A stretch of 64,000 nt of DNA from Pseudaminobacter soli (ex Li et al. 2025) (GTDB lineage: Bacteria; Pseudomonadota; Alphaproteobacteria; Rhizobiales; Rhizobiaceae): positions 734,335 to 798,334 of the forward strand of contig NZ_JARXVF010000002.1 in the NCBI RefSeq assembly GCF_029892515.1, given 5' to 3'. The stretch's first letter is position 1, and every line of letters starts with the position of its first letter. Shown in pieces: positions 25,406 through 34,696 of this stretch. The translations under genes were made by a program, and so were the position numbers. The notes beneath the pieces were generated by a model. It did not search any database. It was not told where the DNA came from and saw nothing but the letters and a program-made list of their open reading frames with translations.

Positions 25406-26617
25406 TTAGCCGGCCTTGGGCTTGCTTCCGGGACCCACAAAATCGCTGCCGGTCGCTGACGAGGCATCCTTCGGCTTCCACGTTTGGGCAGCTACCGCAG
25501 CACCTGGCCTGACCTTCTGGAAGCCTTCAACTATGACCTTGTCGCCTGCCTTGAGGCCGTCCTCCACCGTCCAACGGTCGCCAACCGCGCGACCGACCCG
25601 AACCGTCCGGAGCTCGGCCAGGTTCTTGTCGTTGACCACATAGACTTGTGCACGCCCGCCCACGTCACGCTGGATCGCCTGCTGCGGGATCGCGATGGCA
25701 TTTTCCTGGATGCCCTGCTCGATAAGCACGCGGACAAACATGCCAGGCAGCAGGTTCCCATCAGGATTGGGGAACTCGCCGCGAAGCGTCACCTGTCCGG
25801 TGGTCGCGTCTACCGCCGCTTCAAGGAACAGGAGTTTGCCGGGGTGCTCATACGCACTGCCGTCATCCAGTCGAAGCATCACCCGGGCCCCGCCCGCCTC
25901 GGCATTCGTCAATGCGCCGTTTTCGAGTGCCCGCCTAAGCTGGAGAATCTCGTTCGCAGACTGAGTGAAATCGGCATAGACCGGATCGATCTGCTGTATG
26001 GTGGCAAGGCTTTCGGGACCATTAGCACTAACGAGCGCGCCCTCCGTGACATTGGCACGGCCGATGCGCCCGGAGATGGGCGCCTTGATCTCAGCGTAGT
26101 CCAGATTGAGTTGCGCCGTCGCAAGGCCTGCGGTCGCAATCGCCACATCGGCGTCCGCCTGCGCGAGTGCTGCAACCGCGTTGTCGAGTTGCTGGCCGCT
26201 GGAAACGTTGCGTTCGCGTAGTTCTCTCTGGCGCTCGGCCTGTTGGCGCGCCTGAAGCTGGACGGCTTGCGCGCGCTGCAGCGTCGCCTCCGCGCTCGCT
26301 ACCTGCGCGCGAAACAAGGCCGGGTCGATACGGTAGAGCACGTCTCCTTCCTTCACCAGGCTCCCCTGTTCGAATACGCGTTCGAGCACGATGCCCGAGA
26401 CGCGCGGTCGCACCTCGGCGATGCGTATCGGGGCAATGCGCCCCGGCAGCTCGTCCAGAATGGGAAGGGCTTCCGGAACCACCTCGATGGTGCTCACTGC
26501 CGATGGCGGGGGAGCGGCTGGAGGTGCCTTTGCGGATTCTTTGGAATCGCATCCAGAAATGAGAGCGAAAAGAGCGATAGCCACTGTAAGCTTCAGTGGC
26601 AAAACGGGCATACGCAT
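25406..26617 (-). CDS. RND efflux periplasmic adaptor lipoprotein (AcrA/MexA type)
   Basis: 403 residues. A lipoprotein signal ends in LISGC (Cys 23) with Asp at +2, which favours retention in the inner membrane. The barrel-sandwich and coiled-coil hairpin region (RAQAVQLQARQQAERQREL) and the beta-barrel with the IQEN..IP segment follow. The start is set at 26617 for the signal peptide; the long upstream open frame overlaps the TetR gene. It bridges the pump to an outer-membrane channel encoded elsewhere. Confidence 0.94.
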   Translation of the reverse strand: MRMPVLPLKLTVAIALFALISGCDSKESAKAPPAAPPPSAVSTIEVVPEALPILDELPGRIAPIRIAEVRPRVSGIVLERVFEQGSLVKEGDVLYRIDPALFRAQVASAEATLQRAQAVQLQARQQAERQRELRERNVSSGQQLDNAVAALAQADADVAIATAGLATAQLNLDYAEIKAPISGRIGRANVTEGALVSANGPESLATIQQIDPVYADFTQSANEILQLRRALENGALTNAEAGGARVMLRLDDGSAYEHPGKLLFLEAAVDATTGQVTLRGEFPNPDGNLLPGMFVRVLIEQGIQENAIAIPQQAIQRDVGGRAQVYVVNDKNLAELRTVRVGRAVGDRWTVEDGLKAGDKVIVEGFQKVRPGAAVAAQTWKPKDASSATGSDFVGPGSKPKAG

Positions 26618-26690
26618 AAGTAAATCCGGGAAAAATTGAGGATTGCCGGAACGGCTATCGATGAGGTGGCCTGGCGGCTGTGGGTGATGA

Positions 26691-27278
26691 TCAACCGCCA
26701 GTCGGCGCGCCGGTGGCTTCGGAGTGGAAATGCTCTGCATCGACCAGCCAGCGGATGTCGCGCAGAATGTCTGCGCGTTCAGCATCCGACCAGGGATGCA
26801 GGTTGTGCAGTTCGAGTCTCTTGAGACCCTCGAGAGCCAGAAACGCGAGAATGGCACCGCGAGGATTTTCCGCCGTTTCCGTGACCGAGGCGATCATCCG
26901 CGTATAGACCGCTTCGATGATACCTCGCGCTTCGGCATCCTGGGCAAGAGCAGCGACCATATTGACCGCAACGGCGCGGACATGGTCGCGATGTCGTTCG
27001 GCTGCGGCTGAAATAAGACCGTTTATCGCGGCGCTCGGAGCCGAACCAAGCGGCGCTGTCAACGCCAGGATCCGGGCCTCTTCGCTTTCCATACGCCGCC
27101 GGATGACGGCGTTGATGAGTTGTTGCTTGGATTTGTAGTCGTAGATCACGCTGGCTTTGCTGATCCCGGCCTCGACCCCGACTGCATCAAGTGTCAGATG
27201 CGCGGCGCCGTCGCGGACAACCACGCGCTCGGCCGCATCTAGAATGTCGCTCTGCTCAATTACCCTTGGACGGGCCAT
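26691..27278 (-). CDS. TetR-family regulator of the RND operon
   Basis: 195 residues. The HTH (LDAVGVEAGISKASVIYDYK, residues about 29-48) is followed by an all-helical ligand domain. It is the first gene of the minus-strand set TetR, adaptor, pump, truncated TetR, and lies 73 bp before the adaptor. It likely represses the operon from the gap at 27279-27350, which holds an AACCAACCAGTCGG segment. Drug ligand unknown. Confidence 0.88.
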   Translation of the reverse strand: MARPRVIEQSDILDAAERVVVRDGAAHLTLDAVGVEAGISKASVIYDYKSKQQLINAVIRRRMESEEARILALTAPLGSAPSAAINGLISAAAERHRDHVRAVAVNMVAALAQDAEARGIIEAVYTRMIASVTETAENPRGAILAFLALEGLKRLELHNLHPWSDAERADILRDIRWLVDAEHFHSEATGAPTGG

Positions 27279-27496
27279 ACCTTAACGCCTGCTCTGCCTA
27301 TAATTAATTTCCGACTGGTTGGTTATTGTAGTTGCAGCGCAGCAAGAAGTTCAATTCACCAAATCGTGTGCCGTGTTCCGACTAGGCCTTCTTCGCTGTA
27401 ACCCCCGGTCTCGAGTAGGTTTTCGTTCAAGGGAAAATCGGCTCGAAGTCCAACCTGTCAGAGATAGCTCACAAGCTGGTGATTGCATTGCTCGCC

Positions 27497-27865
27497 TTAT
27501 GCCTGATGGTGCTGCCCGTCGCGGCACGGCAGCCTGCGGGCAATCTCGCCAACGCCACAGTCATGACCGAGGGCGGTCAGAAGGCTGTAGGCGTCGGTGC
27601 CGCCCGCGCCAACGCGCTCAGCGACGCGCTTGCGGATCGCGTCGCTGTCCGGGAGCAGATTGTCGAGGACGTTGATGACGGGCGCGCCGATATAGCGGTC
27701 TTCGCGCAAAGGGAGCGAGAGCGACACCGGGAAGGTGTTTTCCCAGCCGAGCCAGTCCTTTGCGTACTGGAAGTCGATCGCGCCGGTGGATGCGCGGCGC
27801 AGAACGCCGACGAGGCGGCCGTTCAGAAAAACGTTGAGGGGCACATGTGCCCGGCGACGCGCCAT
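27497..27865 (-). pseudogene. truncated hipA toxin kinase gene (N-terminal subdomain only)
   Basis: Residues 1-100 match the HipA N-terminal domain: LNVFLNGRLVGVLRR, FPVSLSLPLREDRY, INVLDNLLPDSDAIRKRVAERV and SLLTALGHDC. After GHDC the expected VGALQ..P continuation is lost and the frame stops at 122 residues, against about 430 in full HipA. The kinase core with the ATP-binding and catalytic Asp is absent, so it cannot phosphorylate GltX. The start overlaps the hipB stop by one base (TGATG). Confidence 0.75.
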
Positions 27866-28119
27866 CAGAACAGGTCCTCAATGTCGCCAGCGCTCGCCTT
27901 GCTGCGGACGCGGACGACGAGTTCCAGGTCAAGGGCCGATAGCGCCGCCATCAGCGTACGCAGTTGTACTGCGGGCTCCCCGGCCTCAAGGCGGGAGACG
28001 GTGCCTTGGCGCAAATGGATATGGTCGCCAAGGGCGCCTTGTGTCAGGCCGGCGTTCTTGCGGGCGCGGCGTAGGATGGCCCCGAGCTGTTTTTCGTTGC
28101 GGGCGATCTGGTCAGTCAT
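27865..28119 (-). CDS. hipB: HipB-like XRE antitoxin/repressor
   Basis: 84 residues, a small HTH_3 protein (GAILRRARKNAGLTQGALGD, then RQGTVSRLEAGEP) placed before hipA as in hipBA operons. HipB neutralises HipA and represses the operon through palindromes. The start at 28119 has GGAGG five bases upstream; a longer frame reaches into the operators. Four matching operator-like sites lie directly upstream at 28138-28236. Confidence 0.85.
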   Translation of the reverse strand: MTDQIARNEKQLGAILRRARKNAGLTQGALGDHIHLRQGTVSRLEAGEPAVQLRTLMAALSALDLELVVRVRSKASAGDIEDLF

Positions 28120-28137
28120 GGGAGCCTCCATGACCAA

Positions 28138-28236
28138 TATACGCGTTCGCGTATAACGCGTCGATATACGCGTTCGCGCATGAAACTGAGAAATACGAGG
28201 ATGCGTATAAAGCAATCGTATACGTGATCGCGTATC
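28138..28236. promoter_or_regulatory. array of four HipB operator-like palindromes, 27-bp period
   Basis: Four 18-bp sites start at 28138, 28165, 28192 and 28219, exactly 27 bp apart. The first, TATACGCGTTCGCGTATA, is a perfect 8+2+8 palindrome; the others are TATACGCGTTCGCGCATG, AATACGAGGATGCGTATA and TATACGTGATCGCGTATC. Multiple regularly placed palindromes are known for HipB operators; here they would cover the hipBA promoter. Confidence 0.85.
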
Positions 28237-29195
28237 AAAACTAGGTGTCGACAGGGTGGTGGAGTCACCTCAATCGACTGGCGGAGCTGCATTCATGAGG
28301 TCGTGATTTCGCCTCAGGCCGCCATGGCGGGGGCAAGAAGTTCGTGATGTCCGGCATCTGTCAGCTTATTGAGATGGAGATGGAAGAGGTTTGCGAGACT
28401 GGCGCTTCATGGCCCATCTGGAGCAAGCGGCCGCCGAAGGCGCAGCTGGCCCGCTTTGCACCTGTCGATTTTGGATTTTACGTATTCTGACAGTACTTTA
28501 GGAGCCGTTGATCGTAGTGTTTGGCGCACTTGATCGCAGTCTAGGCTGACATAGCGTGCTGTAGCGTAATGTTTGGTTGTGGGGGCTCGCAACCACCGAT
28601 GCCGACATTCGTTACAGACAACCGTTTGATGTGTGGCAGCTGCTAGTTTGCGCTCGAATGCAGAGCACCAATCAGGCGAGAATCTGGTCAGAATCCGATT
28701 TTTGCGGGGATTGGTGCCCGATTCCGAACAGTTACGGAACCGAAAGCTTCGGATCGGTCGTGGCCGGAGAATCCACCGGCAACGCCGAGCTTGAGTGCCG
28801 GGCAAGATTGGACAGACCGATCAAGCAAGCTGGGGTGCGGGCACCGCCTGCGATTCATAAAGTTCAACCTTGATCAGTTCTTGATGCTCAAGATCCCATA
28901 AATGGCAGATCGCAGAGCTGGAGAACTGGTGGCGAACTTGGCCATGTGCCACCAGTTGCTTTCCATTGCGTCCCAACGGATAGTCGATGACGATAGTGAA
29001 TGGGGATCAGATCTGTTCCCCATGAACTGGGGTGCCAATTCTATCCAGCGCCACAAGGGATGCCGGTCCGCCCAAATAGGTTGTTTGCGTGGCGTGAGCC
29101 TCAACAGCTGGGCGGCTTCGCAAAGCCGAATACCCCTGGCGATGATCCGGGGTTTGCGACTATCCCACGGATAAGAGCCGTCACCCTGCCATCAA
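28237..29195. other. gene-free stretch carrying a dispersed repeat
   Basis: About 960 bp between the hipB operators and the cupin gene. It contains the dispersed repeat at 28461-28627. Short open frames occur on both strands but none has a recognisable family or a good ribosome binding site. Confidence 0.4.
28461..28627. repeat. dispersed repeat, copy 1 (tRNA-end-like core)
   Basis: Similar over about 160 bp to 59691-59849. The last 56 bp (28572-28627) are also similar to 61350-61405. The core TTTGGTTGTGGGGG differs by one base from the 3' end of the initiator tRNA gene at 63660-63673, and with CGCAACCA it can form a hairpin. Confidence 0.7.
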
Positions 29196-29543
29196 TCAGG
29201 GTTTGGGAACGACTGTGGCGAGCTTGCGGAACGGCGACAGGATTTCCAGCTTGCTGGCGACGCCGAACGGCACCCGCACGATCGAGCCCGGCTTGATCCT
29301 GACCGGCTCGAAATCGCCCTGGGTGTAGAGCGCATCACCCTCGCAGACGACAAAGGTTTCCTCGAGTTGGCGGCCCGGATAGCTGTAGACGCCGGGCTCT
29401 GCCTTCCAGACAGCCACGATGGTGCCGTTCTCGCCCTCGTCCTTCCAGATTGGCCGGCGCCAGGAACCGGCATCACGGCCTTCGGCCGGCATGCCAGGGA
29501 TGAGGTCGATGTCGTCGGAAATGTCGTAGATCGGCAGGGTCAT
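29196..29543 (-). CDS. cupin-domain protein (DUF861/Cupin_3)
   Basis: 115 residues forming one small cupin barrel: TIVAVWKAEPGVYSYPGRQL, then EETFVVCEGDALYT and a GSIVRVPFGVASKLEI strand. This is the (S)-ureidoglycine-aminohydrolase-like Cupin_3 family, often of unknown function. The start follows AGGAGAAACAGC. It is the last gene of the minus-strand oxidase/importer operon, 65 bp after the FAD oxidase gene, so it may act on the oxidised amine product. Confidence 0.85.
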   Translation of the reverse strand: MTLPIYDISDDIDLIPGMPAEGRDAGSWRRPIWKDEGENGTIVAVWKAEPGVYSYPGRQLEETFVVCEGDALYTQGDFEPVRIKPGSIVRVPFGVASKLEILSPFRKLATVVPKP

Positions 29544-29608
29544 GCTGTTTCTCCTGTGGTGTTGAAGGCAAGGTTCGGGCGGCGCGTCGCGAATGTTCTG
29601 GCCAGACC

Positions 29609-30931
29609 TCAGGCGTGGGGCGGCAAATCCGCGCCGGCAAGCCTAGTGCGGATCCAGTCGGCCACGCGGTAGTAGCGCAGCGTCAGCGGCGGGCCGAAGT
29701 TCATGTAGAACGGGGCGGCCGTCAGCGGCTCGAGCTTGAGCGACAGGTCCTTTTCCGGCACGCCCCGCGCCCATTCGGACAGGATGCCGCCGAGCATGCT
29801 GCCGGTGGGCACGCCGCGCCCGGACAGGCCGGTGAGCGCCACAACGCCCGGCGCCAGGCCATAGAGGCGAGGCACCGTGCGGTACTGCATGTCGAGCTCG
29901 CCGTACCAGAAATATTCCCAGCGGATTTCCTGGCGGATCTGCGGATGCAGCCACTTCAGCCGGTCGCTCATGAGCCGGTGCGTGTAGTCCATGTTGCGTC
30001 CGCGCCGGCCCATGGGGAACATGGAGGCGACGATGCGGCCCTCGGCATTGTACTTATAGACATAGATATCGCCGCGCCCGTCATGGATCGTGGTGTTTTT
30101 GGGCAGGACCGTGCGGCGCTCGTCTTCCGTCAGCGGCTGGGTGGCGGCCACGAACACCTTGTGGATCTTGAACGTCTGGTCGAGCTTCGGCCAGCCGCCG
30201 ACCGTGTAAGCTCCAGTCGCGAAGATCACCTTGTCGGCAACCACCGCGCCCTTGTCGGTCGCCACGGCCCAGGCGCCGCCTTCCGGCTTGCACGACACGA
30301 CCGGGGACCTGGTGTGCACCGTGCCACCTTCCTGCATTACGGCGCGGGCGAGGCCGCGGGCATAGCCGAGCGGGTTGAGGTGGCCGGCCTCGGCGTGGAA
30401 CCAGCCGCCATGGAAGCGCGGGCTGCCGGCGATCTTCTCCACCTCGTCGCGGTCGAGCAGCCGCGTCTTCGCACCGACCGCATTGTAGGCGCGGACCTTT
30501 TCTTCAAGGCCGCGCAGGGCGTTCTTGTGGGGTGCGGCCTGGACATAGCCGTTCTGCTGCCATTCGCACTGGATCTGGTAGCGTTGGATCATGTCGCCGA
30601 CACGGTCGTTGGCGCGGGTCTGGCGAGCAATCAGCCGCTCGGCCCACGGCTCGCCCAGCATGCGGCGCAGTTCCGGCAGGCTGTAATGGGTGAAGGTGGG
30701 CGTGCAGTGGCCGGCATTGCGCCCCGAGCCGCCATAGCCAATCTCCTCGCGCTCCAGCAGCACCACGCGCGTGCCGTCGCGGGCAAGCTCGAGCGCCGTG
30801 GTCAGCCCGGTGTAGCCGCCGCCCACGATGCAGACATCGGCGCGCACCCGGCCCTCGAGCGGGGTGGTTTCCGGGGCGGGTGCGGCGGTCGCGTACCATA
30901 GAGAGACCTCGAAGGGAGAGAATTTCGTCAT
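29609..30931 (-). CDS. FAD-dependent amine/amino-acid oxidase (PuuB-like DAO family)
   Basis: 440 residues. The FAD-binding motif is VCIVGGGYTGLTTALELA with LLEREEIGYGGSGRNAGH following, typical of gamma-glutamylputrescine oxidase-like enzymes. The C-terminal substrate domain ends with GLSGRGVPTGSMLGG. It oxidises a secondary or primary amine with flavin; the substrate is unknown. It sits 13 bp after the DppC-type permease gene and before the cupin, in one operon with a second DAO enzyme. Confidence 0.88.
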   Translation of the reverse strand: MTKFSPFEVSLWYATAAPAPETTPLEGRVRADVCIVGGGYTGLTTALELARDGTRVVLLEREEIGYGGSGRNAGHCTPTFTHYSLPELRRMLGEPWAERLIARQTRANDRVGDMIQRYQIQCEWQQNGYVQAAPHKNALRGLEEKVRAYNAVGAKTRLLDRDEVEKIAGSPRFHGGWFHAEAGHLNPLGYARGLARAVMQEGGTVHTRSPVVSCKPEGGAWAVATDKGAVVADKVIFATGAYTVGGWPKLDQTFKIHKVFVAATQPLTEDERRTVLPKNTTIHDGRGDIYVYKYNAEGRIVASMFPMGRRGRNMDYTHRLMSDRLKWLHPQIRQEIRWEYFWYGELDMQYRTVPRLYGLAPGVVALTGLSGRGVPTGSMLGGILSEWARGVPEKDLSLKLEPLTAAPFYMNFGPPLTLRYYRVADWIRTRLAGADLPPHA

Positions 30932-30944
30932 GGCCCCCTCCCCT

Positions 30945-31826
30945 TCAGTTGAGATCGCTTCGGGCGTCGAGCGCGTCGCGCAGGCCGTCGCCGATGAAGT
31001 TGAAGCTGGTGACCGCCACGGTGATGGCGATGCCGGGCACGATGGCGAGCCACGGGGCGCTGTCGAGATATTGTTGCGCGCCGTTCAGCATGTTGCCCCA
31101 GCTCGGCAGCGGCGGCTGGATGCCGTAGCCGAGGAAGCTGACATAAGCCTCAAGGAGAATGGCGCGGGCGACCGTCAGGGTGGCGGCCACGATGATCGGG
31201 CCCATGGCGTTGGGCAGCAGTTCGCGGAACATGATCCAGCGGTTGGTCAGGCCCAGCATGCGCGCCGCCAGCACGAAATCCCGCTCGCGCAGTGACCGAA
31301 CCTCGGCTTCGACCAAACGGGCGATCTCCATCCAGCTCGTCACCGCAATGATGACGGTGATCATGAACGGGCTCGGCTTGATGAAGGCAGCGAGCGCCAA
31401 AAGCAGGAAGATGCTGGGGAAGGACAGGAAGGCGTCGACGAAGCGCATCAGCACCGCGCCGACGCGACCGCCATAGTAGCCCGCCGTGACGCCGATGACC
31501 GTGCCGATGACGGTGCTGAGCAGCATGGCAAAGAAACCGACCAGGAGCGAGATGCGGCCGGCGTTGAACAATCGTGCGGCGATGTCGCGGCCGAGCGGGT
31601 CGGTGCCGAAGATATGGTAGCCGGTGAATGGCGGGGCGAAGCGGGCCCTCAGGTCGATATAGAGCTCGTCATAGGGCAAAAGATGGGGCCCGAACACGCA
31701 GGCCAAAGTGAGCAGCAGGATCATCGCCACGCCGAGCATGGCGAGCCGGTGGCGGGCGAAGCGCCGGACCGTGCGGCTGCGCCACCAGCGGGCGGGCGAG
31801 GCGGAAGCAAGCGTTGCTGAGGTCAT
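30945..31826 (-). CDS. peptide-type ABC transporter permease (DppC type)
   Basis: 293 residues, inner-membrane permease with an N-terminal helix near residues 28-50 and the coupling loop LAARMLGLTNRWIMFRELLPN. It pairs with the DppB-type protein upstream by 9 bp. A ribosome site AGGAAAA precedes the ATG. Confidence 0.92.
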   Translation of the reverse strand: MTSATLASASPARWWRSRTVRRFARHRLAMLGVAMILLLTLACVFGPHLLPYDELYIDLRARFAPPFTGYHIFGTDPLGRDIAARLFNAGRISLLVGFFAMLLSTVIGTVIGVTAGYYGGRVGAVLMRFVDAFLSFPSIFLLLALAAFIKPSPFMITVIIAVTSWMEIARLVEAEVRSLRERDFVLAARMLGLTNRWIMFRELLPNAMGPIIVAATLTVARAILLEAYVSFLGYGIQPPLPSWGNMLNGAQQYLDSAPWLAIVPGIAITVAVTSFNFIGDGLRDALDARSDLN

Positions 31827-31835
31827 GGCGTTTTC

Positions 31836-32786
31836 CTAACCGAGCCGGATTCGAGGATCGACGAAAGCGACGAGGAGGTCGGCAATCAGGCTGCCGATCA
31901 GCACGAGGATGGCGGAGAACATCAAAAGCCCCATCACCACCGGGTAGTCGTTGTAGCCGAGGCTATCGAGGAACAGGCGCCCCATGCCCGGCCAGGTGAA
32001 GACGGTTTCGGTGACCAGCGCGCCGCCGAGGATGGTGGGAAGTTGCAGGCCCGCAAGCGTGATCATGGGCAGCAGCGCATTGCCCATCACGTGCTTCAAG
32101 AGCACGCGCTTTGGGCTCAGCCCTTTGGCCTTGGCGGTGCGGACGAAATCCTGGTTGATCACGTCCAGTGTAGCGGTGCGCATGTAGCGGCTCCACACCG
32201 CGACATTGACGAGCGCCAGCACCACGCTCGGCATGATGAGGTGGAGCGCGTAGTCGCTGAACGAGCCGTTGCCGATCGTGTACATGTTGCCGGCCGGGAG
32301 CCATTTCAGCTTCAGCGAGAAGACGTAGATCGCCACTAGCCCGAACCAGAAGGTGGGGATGGAGAGCGCCACCATGGCGCCCACCGTGGCGCCATAGTCG
32401 AAGACCGAATAGCGGCGCGTCGCGCCCTTAACGCCGACCCAGGTGCCGATGAGGATGGAGATCAGCGTGGAGGAGCCCATGAGAAGAAGCGTGGCCGGCA
32501 GATGCCCGCCGATGATCTCCAGCACCGGGCGGCTGTCGCGATAGGATTTGCCCCAGTCGCCCTGCAGCAGGTGCCACATCCAGTCGAGATACTGGATCGG
32601 CAGCGGGCGGTTGAGGCCCATCTGCTCGGAGATGCGGTCGAGCGCCTCCTTGGTCATGCCGGGCGTCAGCGTGTATTGGGACAATGGCCCGCCGGGCGCG
32701 AGGTTGAGCACGGCAAAGCCGATCATCGACACCAGAATAAGCAGCACCAGGCTTTGCCAAAGACGGCTCAGGAGATAGCGCAGCAT
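31836..32786 (-). CDS. peptide-type ABC transporter permease (DppB type)
   Basis: 316 residues beginning MLRYLLSRLWQSLVLLILVS, with LNLAPGGPL after the first helix and the coupling loop RTAKAKGLSPKRVLLKHVMG. GGAGG five bases before ATG supports the start. It follows the binding-protein gene after a 144-bp gap holding a hairpin. Confidence 0.92.
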   Translation of the reverse strand: MLRYLLSRLWQSLVLLILVSMIGFAVLNLAPGGPLSQYTLTPGMTKEALDRISEQMGLNRPLPIQYLDWMWHLLQGDWGKSYRDSRPVLEIIGGHLPATLLLMGSSTLISILIGTWVGVKGATRRYSVFDYGATVGAMVALSIPTFWFGLVAIYVFSLKLKWLPAGNMYTIGNGSFSDYALHLIMPSVVLALVNVAVWSRYMRTATLDVINQDFVRTAKAKGLSPKRVLLKHVMGNALLPMITLAGLQLPTILGGALVTETVFTWPGMGRLFLDSLGYNDYPVVMGLLMFSAILVLIGSLIADLLVAFVDPRIRLG

Positions 32787-32818
32787 CGGATCCTCCGCTT
32801 GTTGCCGGTCGTCGAGCA

Positions 32819-32848
32819 GTCCCGGTGAGATCGGAATCTGACCGGGAC
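32819..32848 (-). promoter_or_regulatory. intercistronic hairpin after the binding-protein gene
   Basis: Perfect 8-bp stem GTCCCGGT / ACCGGGAC with a 14-nt loop and no T-run. It lies between the binding-protein stop and the permease start, the usual place for hairpins that stabilise the upstream message. Confidence 0.5.
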
Positions 32849-32930
32849 ATGCTCCAGCTGAACGGGGTTGCGGCTTGCCCCTCCCCTATCCGCGACGGAT
32901 CGCGGGCGAGAAACTGGGCAAGGCTCGCGC

Positions 32931-34601
32931 TCAGCCCCAGTGCCAGGTGTTGATGTTCCAAGTATCGATGCGGTTGTTGATGTTGGGCAACACGCCTTCG
33001 ATGCCGTTCTTGCGGCCGCGCACGGTGGCGTACTGGAACGTCGGCAGGAACGGCAGGTCGGCGCGCATTATCTCCTGGATCCTGAAGTAGATTGCCTTGC
33101 GCTCCTCCGGCACGAAGAGGTTGCCGGCATCCTTCAGCAACTGGTCGACCTCGGGGTTGGCGTATTGCCAGGTGTTCTGGCCGTTGCCGCCCTTGGCAGC
33201 GCTCGAGGTGGACATGAAGTAGTCCGACGTGTCCGGATCGGGACCGGTGAGGAAGTTCAGGCCGACGACGACAGAATCGAACTGCGACATCATCCAGTAT
33301 TCGCCCCACATCACCGCCGGCGGCAGGTTGGAAATGGTCATCTCCACGCCGATATCCTTGAAGGACTGCTGCATGAACTGCTGCACCTGCTCGCGGATGT
33401 GGTTGCCCGCGGTAGTGGAGTTGGAGAACGACAGGCGCACGCCGTCCTTGACGCGGATGCCGTCGGAGCCCGGGGTCCAGCCGGCGTCGTCGAGTATCTT
33501 CTTCGCCTTCTCCAGATCGTATTCATGCTTGGGCAGGTCCGGGTTGTAGTAGAAGGACTGCTGCGGCATGTAGCTTTCGGTCGGCGTCGGCAGGCCGTAG
33601 TAGAGCGCGTCGATGATCGCCTGCTTGTCGATGGCGTGGTAGAGCGCCTGGCGCACGGCAAGGTCCCTGAACTGCGGACGCTCCATGTTGAAGGCGACGG
33701 ATTCGATCGTGGCGTTAGGCACCACCGTCACAACCTTGCCGTCCAGGGCCTTGGCCTCCTCATAGTGATCCGGCGTGATCCACTGTAGACCGACGACGTC
33801 GATGTCGCCGGTCTTGAACTGCGTGTACATGACGGTCATGTCCGGAATGTATTTGTAGATGACCCGCTCCAGATAGGGCCCCTCGCCGTAGTAGTCAGTG
33901 TTGGCGACGAGCTCGATGTGGTCGCCCGCCACGCGGCTGCCCCACCTGAAAGCGCCAGTGCCGATGGGCGCGTTGTTATAGGGCGCGGCGTTCTTATCGG
34001 CCTCGACGCCCAGGAGGTGCTTGGGCACGATGAAGGTCGAAGCCAGGATGGACGGGTAGGGCGCGAAGGGCTTTTCCATCCGCCAGGTGATCTCGGTGGG
34101 CGAGACCACGGTGAGGTCGCGCACGTGCTCATGGCCGGTACGGCGCCAGCTGCGGAAATCCGGATCGACCATCAGCTCGAGCGTGAACTTGACGTCCTCG
34201 GCGGTGAAGGGCGTGCCGTCATGCCACTTCACGTCGTCACGCAGCTTGACCTTCCAGTTCAGGCCGTCGGCCGAGATGCCACCATTCTCGACGGTCGGGA
34301 CTTCCGTCGCGAGCGCGGGTGTGAACTTGCCTTCCGGATCGACGTTGAACAGCGGATCAAAGACGGCGTGATGGACGGCCTCGTCGACCTCGATGTGCAG
34401 GAGGTGCGGATTGAATACGGTCGGCTCCTGCGAGAAGCCCACGATCATCTGGCCGGTCGGCTTGTCGGGCACGGCAGCGAAGGCACGGTCGCGGCCGAGA
34501 AGACCGGGAATGACCAGGCCAGAGGCGCCGGCAAAGGCCAGCATGGAAAGGGCCTGGCGGCGCGTGGGGTTGAAGATGGCGTTGGGCTTGTTGTCAGTCA
34601 T
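32931..34601 (-). CDS. peptide-type ABC substrate-binding protein (SBP_bac_5), Tat signal
   Basis: 556 residues. TRRQALSMLAFAGASGLVIP near residues 13-32 is a twin-arginine signal. The family 5 domain is visible as VKLRDDVKWHDGTPFTAED and later DDAGWTPGSDGI. The start is ATG at 34601, with GGGAAGAG upstream; the frame stays open further up, but that part overlaps the next gene. It supplies the DppB/C-type permeases downstream and, by position, the two flavin oxidases with their substrate. Confidence 0.92.
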   Translation of the reverse strand: MTDNKPNAIFNPTRRQALSMLAFAGASGLVIPGLLGRDRAFAAVPDKPTGQMIVGFSQEPTVFNPHLLHIEVDEAVHHAVFDPLFNVDPEGKFTPALATEVPTVENGGISADGLNWKVKLRDDVKWHDGTPFTAEDVKFTLELMVDPDFRSWRRTGHEHVRDLTVVSPTEITWRMEKPFAPYPSILASTFIVPKHLLGVEADKNAAPYNNAPIGTGAFRWGSRVAGDHIELVANTDYYGEGPYLERVIYKYIPDMTVMYTQFKTGDIDVVGLQWITPDHYEEAKALDGKVVTVVPNATIESVAFNMERPQFRDLAVRQALYHAIDKQAIIDALYYGLPTPTESYMPQQSFYYNPDLPKHEYDLEKAKKILDDAGWTPGSDGIRVKDGVRLSFSNSTTAGNHIREQVQQFMQQSFKDIGVEMTISNLPPAVMWGEYWMMSQFDSVVVGLNFLTGPDPDTSDYFMSTSSAAKGGNGQNTWQYANPEVDQLLKDAGNLFVPEERKAIYFRIQEIMRADLPFLPTFQYATVRGRKNGIEGVLPNINNRIDTWNINTWHWG

Positions 34602-34696
34602 GTCTCTTCCCTTGAAGTCGCGGTTGATCATGCTTTCCAATCTAGGCCTGCCTCTTGCTGGGCAGTTCCCTGTGCGAGCAACGGACGCGCCGGCGC

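Noticed and set aside
28407..28805. Minus-strand open frame over the dispersed repeat, similar to one at 59617-59814
   Set aside because: The similarity follows from the DNA repeat; there is no ribosome site and the second copy goes out of frame.
29615..30901. A 428-codon plus-strand open frame
   Set aside because: Antisense to the PuuB-like oxidase; composition typical of a shadow frame.
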